In this document: piece by piece, positions 8,531-16,699 of the stretch
How positions within the stretch are numbered: the first letter of the stretch is position 1
Layout of the letters: each line of letters starts with the position of its first letter
Assembly (NCBI GenBank): GCA_963825565.1
Contig: CAWGTW010000010.1
Coordinates: 62,001-126,000 of the forward strand
Reading direction: 5' to 3'
DNA length: 64,000 nt
Source: JBFGCT01 sp963825565
GTDB lineage: Bacteria; Actinomycetota; Acidimicrobiia; Acidimicrobiales; Ilumatobacteraceae
The notes under the pieces: model-generated
The model's database searches: none
What the model was told of the DNA's origin: nothing
What the model saw: the letters and a program-made list of their open reading frames with translations, nothing else
Translations under genes and position numbers: made by a program

Positions 8531-9570
8531 CCGTGCCCCGCTTCGTGTTCACGATGGCGATGCTCGCCGCGTGCGGGGCGGGCGTGGTCGGGTCCCTCTG
8601 GTTGCGAGATGACGCGCTGGGCGACACGCGCCCGGCATCAGCGCCGCTCTGGTCGCCGGTGGCGACCGGAGCGGCGCCGATCGTGGAGACCCAGAACTTC
8701 AATGTCGAACGGGCGGCAGCGCGGCCGATCCCTGCACCGGCCTGGACCGGGACGGTGACCGCGGTGGCCGTCAGCCCCGGCTCGGTCCTCGATCCCGGGG
8801 CGCCGGCGCCGTTCGCCGTCGACGGGATCCCGCGCCAGTGGCTGGCCTCGTCGACCCCGCTGTACCGCCCGGTTGCCAAGGGCGCGATCGGTCCCGACGT
8901 CGATGTGGTCGTCGCGTTCGTCGCGGCGGCAGGCTTCACCGTCGATCACCTGCCCGGTGGGCCGGTGACGTCGACCACCGTCCGAGCGATCAGGGACTGG
9001 GCGGTGGCGAACGGGTTCGGCAAGTCGAAGACCGCGTTCGAGCCGGCGTGGGTCACCTGGCTGCCGACGGATCAGATCGGCGGGATCGTCGCGTCGGTCG
9101 AGGCGCGCCTGGGCGAGCCGGTCCCCGCGGCGGGCGGCAAGCTCCTCGTGACCGGCTCGGGGCCGACCGGGCTCGCCGTCCGTGACCAAGCGGGGCAGCT
9201 GCGGCTCACCCCGGTGGCCGGAACGGTCGACCTGATCGAGATCGGCGGCGTCGAGTACCCCTATTCCGGCGGGCAACTCGACGAGGCCGGGTTGGCGGCG
9301 CTGTCGGCGGTGCTTCCGCCGGAGCAGACCGAGGTGTCGCTCAAGGTCGTGCACCGGTTCCCCGACGGCGCAGCCGCGATCCCCGCGACCGCGTTGATTC
9401 CCGACGGCGACGCGCACTGTGTCGTCGTCAGCGACGTCGCCGACGGGCCGACGCGGGCGACGACCGAGGTGGCCGTTCTCGGCGCGAGTGGTGGCGTCGC
9501 CGTCGTCGAGGGGATCAGCGGGTTCGTGCTCGCCAATCCCGGTAGCGACGGCGTGAGGGACTGCCGATGA
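8527..9570 (+). CDS. MacA/peptidoglycan-binding-like membrane-anchored adaptor
   Basis: A 347-aa protein with one N-terminal membrane segment (residues ~6-26) and the rest outside the cell. The layout matches actinobacterial adaptors beside ABC exporters. There is a beta-rich first part (TGTVTAVAVSPGSVLDPG), then a degenerate peptidoglycan-binding-type helical insert after LYRPVAKGAIGPDV (about residues 118-170). A second beta-rich region follows, ending with AIPATALI, which resembles the membrane-fusion-protein closing strand. It overlaps its neighbours by 4 bp on both sides. It probably links the MacB-like transporter to the wall or cargo. Confidence 0.65.
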   Translation: MTVPRFVFTMAMLAACGAGVVGSLWLRDDALGDTRPASAPLWSPVATGAAPIVETQNFNVERAAARPIPAPAWTGTVTAVAVSPGSVLDPGAPAPFAVDGIPRQWLASSTPLYRPVAKGAIGPDVDVVVAFVAAAGFTVDHLPGGPVTSTTVRAIRDWAVANGFGKSKTAFEPAWVTWLPTDQIGGIVASVEARLGEPVPAAGGKLLVTGSGPTGLAVRDQAGQLRLTPVAGTVDLIEIGGVEYPYSGGQLDEAGLAALSAVLPPEQTEVSLKVVHRFPDGAAAIPATALIPDGDAHCVVVSDVADGPTRATTEVAVLGASGGVAVVEGISGFVLANPGSDGVRDCR

Positions 9571-10196
9571 GCGCGCTGCTCGAACTGTCCGACGTCACCG
9601 TCGATGTCGAGGGCCGGCCCCGGCTTCTCGATCACCTGGAGTTGACGGTCGCGCCGGGCGATCGGATCGCACTGATGGGTCCGAGCGGATCCGGCAAGTC
9701 GACGCTGCTCGCCGTGCTCGGCGGGCTGCTCGCCCCGACCGTCGGGACGGTCGGTCATCGGGGTGCCTGGACCGGCCTGGACGTCGCATGGGTGTTCCAG
9801 CAGACCTTCCTGCTGTCCTATCGGACCGTGCTCGACAACGTCGCCCTCGCACCCCTCGCCGCCGGTTCGGACTGGCCGACGTCGTTGGATGCGGCGCGTG
9901 CCGCGGTCGAGCGCGTCGGGCTCGCCGGTCGCGCCGACGTGCCCGCCGGTCGGATCTCGGGTGGGGAGCGCCAGCGGGTCGGCGTCGCCCGCGTGCTCGC
10001 CGCTCCACGCCCGCTGGTGCTCGCCGACGAGCCGACGGCGAGTCTCGACGCGGAACTCGTCGTCGCGGTCACCCGGCTCCTCGTCGAGGAGGCCGACGCC
10101 GACTCCGCCGTCGTCGTCGCCACCCACGATTCGCGCGTCGCCCGTCTGTGCGACCGCGTGCTGCGACTGGATGCGGGTCGCCTTGTCCAGGGGTGA
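9567..10196 (+). CDS. ABC transporter ATP-binding protein (MacB/LolD type)
   Basis: A 209-aa ATPase. Walker A is GPSGSGKST near residue 35, the Q-loop is in VFQQTF, the signature is ISGGERQRVG, Walker B is LVLADEPTAS, and the H-loop is VVATHDSRVA. Length and sequence fit the class of ATPases that pair with FtsX/MacB permeases. These are mechanotransmission machines rather than classical importers. Its ATG overlaps the adaptor stop (ATGA); the permease follows after 16 nt. It powers the cassette that begins with the secreted Cys protein. Confidence 0.93.
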   Translation: MSALLELSDVTVDVEGRPRLLDHLELTVAPGDRIALMGPSGSGKSTLLAVLGGLLAPTVGTVGHRGAWTGLDVAWVFQQTFLLSYRTVLDNVALAPLAAGSDWPTSLDAARAAVERVGLAGRADVPAGRISGGERQRVGVARVLAAPRPLVLADEPTASLDAELVVAVTRLLVEEADADSAVVVATHDSRVARLCDRVLRLDAGRLVQG

Positions 10197-10212
10197 GCCG
10201 CCGCGACCGAAG

Positions 10213-11214
10213 ATGTCGCGGGTCGCGCGCATGGCGGTGCAGAACGTCAACCTCAGCTGGCGCCGCTCGCTCCCGCTGATCGCGCTGATGCTGTTCGCCA
10301 GCGTGGTCGGCCTCGTCGCCGGCCCGGGGTCGCTGGACGACCACCTCCATGCCGAGGCCAGTCGGCGGGAGAGCGGCTCGAACATCATCGTCGCCCGGTC
10401 GAGCCGGGGTTTGCCGGCCGCGGCGTGCGAGCGGCTCGGCGGTGCGACCGGTGTGGTCAACGCCGGTGCGCTTCGGGAGATCGACGTGCTCGACGTGCGC
10501 CCCGGCATCGCCGCCCCCACCGGCTCGGTGACGGCGGGCATGAGGGCGCTGCTCGTCGACGGGTCGGACCGGGGCGGTGCGCTGCTCGGGACGACGCTTG
10601 CCACCCGGCTCCTCGTGACCGAGGACGGGTCCGCCGACACCGTGATCCCGGACCGGGGGACGAGGTCGGCGCCGTTCGACGGTTGGCGTCTGTGGTCGAT
10701 GCCGGCGTCGGGCGATGTCGGGCAGTGCTGGGCCGAGTTCACCGATGCCGGCTTCGCCTCGGGGAGCGACACGGTCGCGGCCGCCCTGTTGCTCTCGACG
10801 CCCGACCTCGAGGTGGCGACGCTGGCGTTCGACGGCGGTCCCCGCCCCTTCGGTTCTCTGACGACGCTGCTGGCGCCGCTCGCCGTCGGTTCCCTGCTCG
10901 GCCTGGCCGGCTTCGTGTACATCCGCTTCCGACGCATCGATCTGGCCATGTACCGCCTCCTGGGCTTTTCGGAGTCGCGGGCGCGTGCCGCCCTGGCCTG
11001 GGAGATCGGCCTGACGACTGCCGGCGCGATGACGATGGCGACCTGCGGCTGGCTGGTGTTCGTCATGGCGGGCGCCGTGCCCCGGGCGGTGCTGACACTG
11101 ACCGTCGGCCACCTGATGCTCAGTGGCCTCGTCGCGGCGACGATCGTCGGTGTTGCGCTCCGGCTGGCGAGCCGCGGCGCCAACCAGTTGGCGGTGCTGC
11201 GCGAAGGCGGGTGA
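10213..11214 (+). CDS. MacB/FtsX-like ABC transporter permease
   Basis: A 333-aa membrane protein with FtsX/MacB topology: one N-terminal TM (LPLIALMLFASVVGLVAG), a ~200-aa external domain with two Cys (AACERL, GQCWAEF), then three TMs near the C-terminus (LLAPLAVGSLLGLAGFVYI, TTAGAMTMATCGWLVFVMAG, LMLSGLVAATIVGVAL). The loop after the second TM contains YRLLGFSESRARAAL, resembling the coupling region that meets the ATPase. The ATG at 10213 is the first convincing in-frame start. Last gene of the cassette. Confidence 0.85.
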   Translation: MSRVARMAVQNVNLSWRRSLPLIALMLFASVVGLVAGPGSLDDHLHAEASRRESGSNIIVARSSRGLPAAACERLGGATGVVNAGALREIDVLDVRPGIAAPTGSVTAGMRALLVDGSDRGGALLGTTLATRLLVTEDGSADTVIPDRGTRSAPFDGWRLWSMPASGDVGQCWAEFTDAGFASGSDTVAAALLLSTPDLEVATLAFDGGPRPFGSLTTLLAPLAVGSLLGLAGFVYIRFRRIDLAMYRLLGFSESRARAALAWEIGLTTAGAMTMATCGWLVFVMAGAVPRAVLTLTVGHLMLSGLVAATIVGVALRLASRGANQLAVLREGG

Positions 11215-11245
11215 TCCGCGACGCACCGAGGGTCCCAGCGGGGTC

Positions 11246-11845
11246 CTAGAGCAACCCGCGCCGCTCCATCGTGCGGATCGCCTCGGCCCGGTTCTCGACG
11301 CCGAGCTTGACGAACGCCGACTGCAGGCGGCGGCGGATGGTTCGCTCGCTGTAGTGGAAGCGGTCGGCGACCGACACGATCGTCTCGCCGTGGGCCACCG
11401 CTCGGAGCAACTCGGTCTCGATGAAGTCGAGCTGGCCGTCACCATCGGCCAGCGTGTCGTCGGGTCCCATCAGTCGGCGTGCGATCTCGATCGGGATCAG
11501 CGCCTCGGCCTGAGCGGCGGCGATGACCACCTCGGCGATGATCTCGGTCGAGGTGTCGAGATGCACCGCGCCGCAACCGAGCTGGAGCGCCCGCCGGTAG
11601 AGCGCAGGGTCGAGACGCTCGAGCACCGCGACCTGACCGAGCAGGCCGAGGGCGGTCTGTGCCGCGAGCTGCCGGAAGTCGTCGTCGGTGACGCAGTACA
11701 GGAGCCCCACGACCCGGTGGACGTCGTCGTCGGACGGTGCCTCGGCGAGCACGGCGATCTCGCGCTGGATGAACCGTGCCTCCAACGCCTCGCGCATCGG
11801 TGCCGGTCCACCCTGGATCCACACCGCGATCATCTGGGCGATCAT
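11246..11845 (-). CDS. LuxR-type regulator with degenerate receiver domain
   Basis: A 199-aa protein. Residues ~25-135 have the alternating beta/alpha pattern of a response-regulator receiver (IAVLAEAPSDDDV, AVHLDTS, AAAQAEALIP). The expected phospho-acceptor Asp pocket is not visible, so it may be phosphorylation-independent. The C-terminal ~60 aa form a LuxR/GerE helix-turn-helix (VADRFHYSERTIRRRLQSAFVKLGV). The ATG at 11845 is chosen because TAGATT stands 7 nt upstream; a longer reading to 11920 is possible. It converges with the transporter cassette (31 nt between stops), making it a candidate local regulator. Confidence 0.75.
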   Translation of the reverse strand: MIAQMIAVWIQGGPAPMREALEARFIQREIAVLAEAPSDDDVHRVVGLLYCVTDDDFRQLAAQTALGLLGQVAVLERLDPALYRRALQLGCGAVHLDTSTEIIAEVVIAAAQAEALIPIEIARRLMGPDDTLADGDGQLDFIETELLRAVAHGETIVSVADRFHYSERTIRRRLQSAFVKLGVENRAEAIRTMERRGLL

Positions 11846-11852
11846 CTGGGCG

Positions 11853-11858
11853 AATCTA
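11853..11858 (-). promoter_or_regulatory. -10 element, LuxR-type regulator
   Basis: On the minus strand TAGATT is followed by 7 nt and then the ATG at 11845. This is the leaderless arrangement and decides the start choice for this gene. Confidence 0.5.
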
Positions 11859-11952
11859 GCGCCTGGCCGGATCGGCGTCCCGGTCGTCCGGGCATTGCCG
11901 GGACATCTCGATGATGGCACCGATCGGTGACCGTGGGATCATGGCGGGCGCC

Positions 11953-12378
11953 ATGAGCGCAACGAACGACTCGTCCGAACCGACCCTGCGCGACGCCGCG
12001 CTCGCTGCGCACGCCCGCGCGCACTGCCCGTACTCGGGGTATGCGGTCGGCGCGGCGGTCCGCACCGCGTCCGGACGTGTGTTCGCCGGCTGCAACGTCG
12101 AGAACGCGGCGTACCCGGAGGGCACCTGCGCGGAGACGGCTGCCATCGCTGCGATGGTGCTCGCAGGCGAGCGGGACATCGTCGAGGTGGCGGTCGTGAC
12201 CGCGGGCGACGAGCCGGGTACGCCGTGCGGCGGGTGCCGCCAGCGTTTGCGGGAGTTCACCCGGCCCGATGCCGTCGTCTACGCCTCGACCGTCGACGGC
12301 GCCGCCCTCGTCACGACCATGGCCGAGATGCTCCCCGACTCGTTCGGACCCGAACGGCTGCCGGTCGCGCAAGATTGA
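11953..12378 (+). CDS. cdd: Cytidine deaminase
   Basis: Deaminates cytidine and deoxycytidine to uridines in pyrimidine salvage. The 141-aa protein shows the tetrameric zinc CDA motifs: HCPYSGYAVGAAV near the N-terminus, FAGCNVENAAYPEGTCAE with the CAE zinc/proton-shuttle motif, and PCGGCRQRLREF with the other two Cys ligands. The ATG at 11953 gives the usual length; an alternative ATG at 11941 would add four residues. Its TGA lies inside the HAIR element that controls dnaK, so the heat-shock promoter begins in the end of this gene. Confidence 0.93.
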   Translation: MSATNDSSEPTLRDAALAAHARAHCPYSGYAVGAAVRTASGRVFAGCNVENAAYPEGTCAETAAIAAMVLAGERDIVEVAVVTAGDEPGTPCGGCRQRLREFTRPDAVVYASTVDGAALVTTMAEMLPDSFGPERLPVAQD

Positions 12379-12394
12379 GTCGATACCACTCAGG
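12374..12394 (+). promoter_or_regulatory. HAIR element (HspR operator) of dnaK operon
   Basis: ATTGAGT-CGATACC-ACTCAGG matches the HspR operator consensus CTTGAGT-N7-ACTCAAG at 12 of 14 arm positions with the exact 7-nt spacer. It lies 155 nt before dnaK and overlaps the cdd stop. HspR is encoded at the end of this operon, so autorepression is expected from the known Streptomyces/Mycobacterium circuit. Confidence 0.85.
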
Positions 12395-12410
12395 ATTTCT
12401 GATAGTCAAG

Positions 12411-12439
12411 TTGTGGTAGCGCGCGAATCGACGTATCTT
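12411..12439 (+). promoter_or_regulatory. Candidate dnaK promoter
   Basis: TTGTGG (12411-12416) and TATCTT (12434-12439) are separated by 17 nt. A second possibility is TTGAGT inside the HAIR element (12375) with GATAGT (12401). Both are imperfect; the TSS cannot be fixed from sequence alone. Confidence 0.4.
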
Positions 12440-12548
12440 GATGGCCGACGGTTCACGATCCGCATCGGTTCGCGGACCACAGCGTTCACGATCCACCCAG
12501 CAGCCGACGTCGGGACGACCGGTCGGCGACCAGCAGCAGGAGCAGCAC

Positions 12549-14393
12549 ATGGCAAAGGCAGTCGGCATCGACCTCGGGACCACCAACTCGGTGGTCGCCG
12601 TCCTGGAGGGTGGCGACCCCGTCGTCATCCCCAACTCCGAAGGTGCGCGCACCACCCCCTCGGTCGTCGCCTTCTCCAAGACCGGCGAGGTGCTGGTCGG
12701 CGAGGTCGCCAAGCGGCAGGCGATCACCAACCCCGACCGGACGTTCCGGTCGATCAAGCGCCACATGGGCGAGGGGTGGAAGTCCGAGGACATCGACGGC
12801 AAGCAGTACACGCCTCAGGAGATCTCGGCGCGCATCCTCGGCAAGCTGAAGCGTGACGCCGAGTCGTACCTCGGCGATTCGGTCACGCAGGCGGTCATCA
12901 CGGTCCCCGCGTACTTCGACGACGCGCAGCGCACGGCCACCAAGGAAGCGGGCACGATCGCCGGGCTCGAGGTGCTGCGGATCATCAACGAGCCGACCGC
13001 CGCAGCGCTGGCCTACGGCCTCGACAAGAGCAGCGAGGACGAGACGATCCTCGTGTTCGACCTCGGTGGCGGCACGTTCGACGTGTCGGTGCTCGAGATC
13101 GGCGACGGCGTGTTCGAGGTCAAGTCGACCCACGGCGACACCAGCCTCGGCGGTGACGACTGGGACCAGCGGATCATCGACTGGCTCGTCGAGCAGTTCA
13201 AGAACGCCCACGGCGTCGACCTCAGCCAGGACCGCATGGCCAAGCAGCGGCTGCAGGAGGCCGCCGAGAAGGCCAAGATCGAACTGAGCCAGGTGCAGCA
13301 GACCCAGATCAACCTGCCGTTCATCACCGCCACGGCCGAGGGTCCGCTCCACCTCGACGAGTCGCTCAGCCGTTCCAAGTTCCAGGAGATGACCGCCGAC
13401 CTCATCGAGCGGTGCCGGGTGCCGTTCGAGCAAGCGCTCAGCGACGCAGGCGTCAAGAAGGGCGACCTGCACCACGTGATCCTGGTCGGCGGGTCGACCC
13501 GGATGCCCGTCGTCACCGAGCTCGTACAGGACCTGACGGGCAAGGAGCCGAACAAGACGGTCAACCCCGACGAGGTGGTCGCGGTCGGCGCCGCGATCCA
13601 GGCCGGCGTACTGCGCGGCGACGTCAAGGACGTCCTGCTCCTCGACGTCACCCCGCTGTCGCTCGGCATCGAGACCAAGGGCAGCGTGATGACGACGCTG
13701 ATCGAGCGGAACACGACGATCCCGACCAAGCGCACCGAGGTGTTCACCACCGCCGAGGACAACCAGCCGTCGGTCGAGATCCACGTGCTCCAGGGCGAGC
13801 GCGAGATGGCGCAGTACAACAAGACGCTCGGCAAGTTCCAGCTCGTCGATCTCCCGCCGGCACCTCGCGGCGTCCCGCAGATCGAGGTCACCTTCGACAT
13901 CGACGCGAACGGCATCGTGCACGTATCGGCCAAGGATCGGGCGACCAACAAGGAGCAGTCGATGACGATCACCGGGCAGTCGACGCTCGACAAGCGCGAC
14001 ATCGAGCAGATGGTCAAAGACGCCGAGGCCCACGCCGAGGAAGATCGCGCCCGCCGGGAGGAGGCCGAGATCCGTAACAACGCCGACTCGCTCGTCTACC
14101 AGACCGAGAAGCTCCTGCGCGAGCAGGGCGACAAGGTGCCCGCCGAAGAGAAGCAGGCCGTGGAGCAGCCGCTCGCCGACCTGAAGAAGGCGATCGCCGG
14201 CGAGGACTCCCAGGCGATCAAGTCGGCGACCGAGGCCCTGATGACCGCCAGCCAGGCGTTCAGCCAGAAGCTGTACGAGGCGGCGGCGCGCGACGCCGGG
14301 GCCGACGGCAGTTCGGCCTCGGGCCAGGCCGGCGCCGACACGTCGAGCGACGACGAGATCGTCGATGCCGAGATCGTCGAGGAGCAGAACTGA
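12549..14393 (+). CDS. dnaK: Chaperone Hsp70
   Basis: ATP-dependent folding chaperone, 614 aa, standard actinobacterial length. It begins MAKAVGIDLGTTNSVVAV (phosphate 1). INEPTAAALAYG and VFDLGGGTFDVSVLEIG mark the ATPase core, and ILVGGSTRMPVV the adenosine site. The substrate-binding domain follows DVTPLSLGIETKG, then a helical lid and an acidic, Gly/Ser-rich tail ending EIVDAEIVEEQN. CAGGAG lies 6 nt before the ATG. First gene of dnaK-grpE-dnaJ-hspR under a HAIR operator. In actinobacteria DnaK also acts as co-repressor with HspR. Confidence 0.98.
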   Translation: MAKAVGIDLGTTNSVVAVLEGGDPVVIPNSEGARTTPSVVAFSKTGEVLVGEVAKRQAITNPDRTFRSIKRHMGEGWKSEDIDGKQYTPQEISARILGKLKRDAESYLGDSVTQAVITVPAYFDDAQRTATKEAGTIAGLEVLRIINEPTAAALAYGLDKSSEDETILVFDLGGGTFDVSVLEIGDGVFEVKSTHGDTSLGGDDWDQRIIDWLVEQFKNAHGVDLSQDRMAKQRLQEAAEKAKIELSQVQQTQINLPFITATAEGPLHLDESLSRSKFQEMTADLIERCRVPFEQALSDAGVKKGDLHHVILVGGSTRMPVVTELVQDLTGKEPNKTVNPDEVVAVGAAIQAGVLRGDVKDVLLLDVTPLSLGIETKGSVMTTLIERNTTIPTKRTEVFTTAEDNQPSVEIHVLQGEREMAQYNKTLGKFQLVDLPPAPRGVPQIEVTFDIDANGIVHVSAKDRATNKEQSMTITGQSTLDKRDIEQMVKDAEAHAEEDRARREEAEIRNNADSLVYQTEKLLREQGDKVPAEEKQAVEQPLADLKKAIAGEDSQAIKSATEALMTASQAFSQKLYEAAARDAGADGSSASGQAGADTSSDDEIVDAEIVEEQN

Positions 14394-14400
14394 GGCCGCG

Positions 14401-15042
14401 GTGATCTCGAACCTGGGAGATGGTGACCTGGTCGACCCTGCCCAGCAGGGCATCGACGACGCGGAGCAGGCGGTACCCGCGCCGGACGGCGGGATCGTCG
14501 ACGGCGCGCCCGACGACGCCGGCCCCGAACGGGCGAGCGAGATCGACGACATCACCGACTCACTCCGCCGCCCGTCCGGCGACGACCCGACCGACGACGC
14601 CGAACGTCCGGTCACCGCCGACGACGTCGACGTCGACGCGCTGCTGGCCGAGCGGGAGGAGTACCGGGCGCTGGCCCAGCGGGTCCAAGCCGATTTCGAC
14701 AACTTCCGGCGCCGCTCCGGCGCGCAGGCGCAGGCCGACGCCGAGCGGGCGAGCGGCCGGCTGGCCGAGGCCCTGCTGCCGGTCCTCGACGCCGCCGAAG
14801 CCGCGTACCTGCAGCACCCCGACGAGATCGGACCGCTGTTGAACCAGATGCTGACCGAGCTGAAGCGTCAGGGCCTGGAGACACTCGACCTGCACGGCGA
14901 GCCGTTCGATCCCGAGGTGGCCGAGGCGGTGGCGCACGAGCCGGTCGAGGGCGGCCCCCCGGTCGTTGCCGAGGTTCTCCGCAGCGGGTACCGCTGGAAG
15001 GGTCGCACGCTCCGACCGGCGATGGTCAAGACGACCGACTGA
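14401..15042 (+). CDS. grpE: Nucleotide exchange factor GrpE
   Basis: Releases ADP from DnaK. The 213-aa protein has an acidic, low-complexity N-terminal ~75 aa. A coiled coil follows (LLAEREEYRALAQRVQADF, then NFRRR), and then the beta-wing domain ending EVLRSGYRWKGRTLRP plus AMVK, the family signature. The GTG start at 14401 lies 7 nt after the dnaK stop with TGAGG in front; a longer in-frame start would lie inside dnaK. A 131-nt spacer without a recognisable gene separates it from dnaJ. Confidence 0.93.
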   Translation: MISNLGDGDLVDPAQQGIDDAEQAVPAPDGGIVDGAPDDAGPERASEIDDITDSLRRPSGDDPTDDAERPVTADDVDVDALLAEREEYRALAQRVQADFDNFRRRSGAQAQADAERASGRLAEALLPVLDAAEAAYLQHPDEIGPLLNQMLTELKRQGLETLDLHGEPFDPEVAEAVAHEPVEGGPPVVAEVLRSGYRWKGRTLRPAMVKTTD

Positions 15043-15173
15043 CCCGAGGACCGATTGAACCGACGACCGATTCGCCCGACGACCGAGCCCGATCGCACGA
15101 TCACCGATCGCCGCACCCCGGTTCCGTCGGGCGGGCACCGACGAAGGCGGCGCGAACTGGGAGGTGAGCACGC

Positions 15174-16304
15174 ATGACCGCACAACGCGAGTGGTTCGAG
15201 AAGGACTACTACAAGATCCTGGGCGTGGACGAAGGCGCCACCGCCAAGGAGGTCACCAAGGCGTACCGCAAGCTCGCCCGCGAATCCCATCCCGACCGGC
15301 ACCCGGGTGACGCAGCCGCCGAGGAGCGGTTCAAGGAGATCTCCGCCGCCTACGACGTGCTCGGCGACGATGCCAAGCGCACCGAGTACGACGAGGTCCG
15401 CCGGCTCGGCCCCCTCGGCGGCATGGGCGGTGCGCAGTCGGGCGGACCCGGGGGCTTCTCGTTCAACGTGGGTGACATGTCCGGAGCCGGCGGCCTCGGC
15501 GACCTGCTCGGCAACATGTTCGGCCGGGGTCGGGGTGGGAGCGGCGCACCCTCCGGCGTCGGCCCGCGCCGCGGCGCCGACATCGAGGCGCACCTCACGG
15601 TCGACTTCGCCGACGCGGTCAAGGGGATGACGACGACGCTGTTCCTCACGACCGATGCCCGGTGCTCGACCTGCGGCGGCAGCGGGGCGCGCCCGGGGAC
15701 GTCGCCGACCACCTGTACGAACTGCGGAGGCCGCGGCGTGATCGACGACAACCAGGGCCTGTTCTCCCTGTCGTCGCCCTGTCCGCGGTGTCAGGGGCAG
15801 GGCGTGACCATCGACCAGCCGTGTGACATGTGCCGTGGCAGTGGGATCGAGAAGCGCCCGCGCGAGGTCAAGACGCGGCTCCCCGCCGGCGTCCGCGACG
15901 GCCAGACGATCCGCCTCAAGGGTCGCGGTGGGCCGGGTCGCAATGGTGGGCCGGCGGGCGATCTGCTCGTCCGGCTCAGCGTCACCCCGCATCACCGCTT
16001 CGGGCGCAGCGACGACAATCTGACCGTCTCGGTCCCGGTGACGTTCAGCGAGGCGGCGTTGGGCGGCGACATCGACGTCCCGACGCTCGACGGGTCGCCG
16101 GTTCGCCTGCGGCTCAAGCCCGGAACCCAGAGCGGGAGCCGGCATCGCGTCCGGGGGAAGGGGATCGCGACCAAGCACCGGGTCGGCGACCTGATCGTCA
16201 CCGTCAACGTCCAGGTGCCCGAGGTGCTCAACGACGGTCAGCGCGATGCGATCGAGCGACTGGCGGCAGCCACTACGGTGAACCCGAGGACGAAGCTGAC
16301 ATGA
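15174..16304 (+). CDS. dnaJ: Co-chaperone Hsp40
   Basis: Stimulates DnaK ATPase and binds unfolded clients. The 376-aa protein has a J domain (residues ~9-75) with the HPD motif in ESHPDRHPG and a G/F-rich segment. Four CxxCxGxG zinc-finger repeats follow (CSTCGGSG, CTNCGGRG, CPRCQGQG, CDMCRGSG), then the C-terminal substrate-binding domains. This is the full type I DnaJ layout. The start has a strong GGGAGG upstream. Its TGA overlaps the hspR ATG (ATGA). Confidence 0.97.
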   Translation: MTAQREWFEKDYYKILGVDEGATAKEVTKAYRKLARESHPDRHPGDAAAEERFKEISAAYDVLGDDAKRTEYDEVRRLGPLGGMGGAQSGGPGGFSFNVGDMSGAGGLGDLLGNMFGRGRGGSGAPSGVGPRRGADIEAHLTVDFADAVKGMTTTLFLTTDARCSTCGGSGARPGTSPTTCTNCGGRGVIDDNQGLFSLSSPCPRCQGQGVTIDQPCDMCRGSGIEKRPREVKTRLPAGVRDGQTIRLKGRGGPGRNGGPAGDLLVRLSVTPHHRFGRSDDNLTVSVPVTFSEAALGGDIDVPTLDGSPVRLRLKPGTQSGSRHRVRGKGIATKHRVGDLIVTVNVQVPEVLNDGQRDAIERLAAATTVNPRTKLT

Positions 16305-16699
16305 CCGATCGATCACGGACCCAAGCGGTGTACGTCATCTCCGTCGCCGCCGAGCTGGCGGGGATGCACCCGCAGACGTTGCGCATCTACGAGCGCCGCG
16401 GCCTGGTCGCGCCGGCTCGCACCGAGGGGGGCAACCGGCGTTACAGCGACGACGACATCGCTGTGCTGCGGCGGATCGCGGAGTTGACCAGCGAGGGGAT
16501 GAACCTCGAGGGCATCCGCCGGGTCATGCGGCTCGAAGCGGAGAACCATCGGCTGCGCACCGAGCTGGAGCAGGCTCGCGAGCTGATGTTCCATGCGATC
16601 GCCGACGCCGAGCGGCACCAGAGCGGAAGCGAACTCGTCCCGCTGCGTCAGACGCTCGCCGTGTTCGACCGGGGCCGATCCGGCGACGACGGGTCATGA
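16301..16699 (+). CDS. hspR: MerR-family heat-shock repressor HspR
   Basis: Autoregulatory repressor of the dnaK operon and of clpB. The 132-aa protein has a MerR winged helix (YVISVAAELAGMHPQTLRIY, ERRGLVAPARTEGGNRRYS), then LTSEGMNLEGIRRVMRLEAE, the HspR-specific stretch, and a coiled coil. Its predicted operators (HAIR) are present at 12374-12394 and 34966-34986. The start overlaps the dnaJ stop by 4 bp; the stop overlaps the end of the convergent gene by 6 bp. Confidence 0.94.
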   Translation: MTDRSRTQAVYVISVAAELAGMHPQTLRIYERRGLVAPARTEGGNRRYSDDDIAVLRRIAELTSEGMNLEGIRRVMRLEAENHRLRTELEQARELMFHAIADAERHQSGSELVPLRQTLAVFDRGRSGDDGS

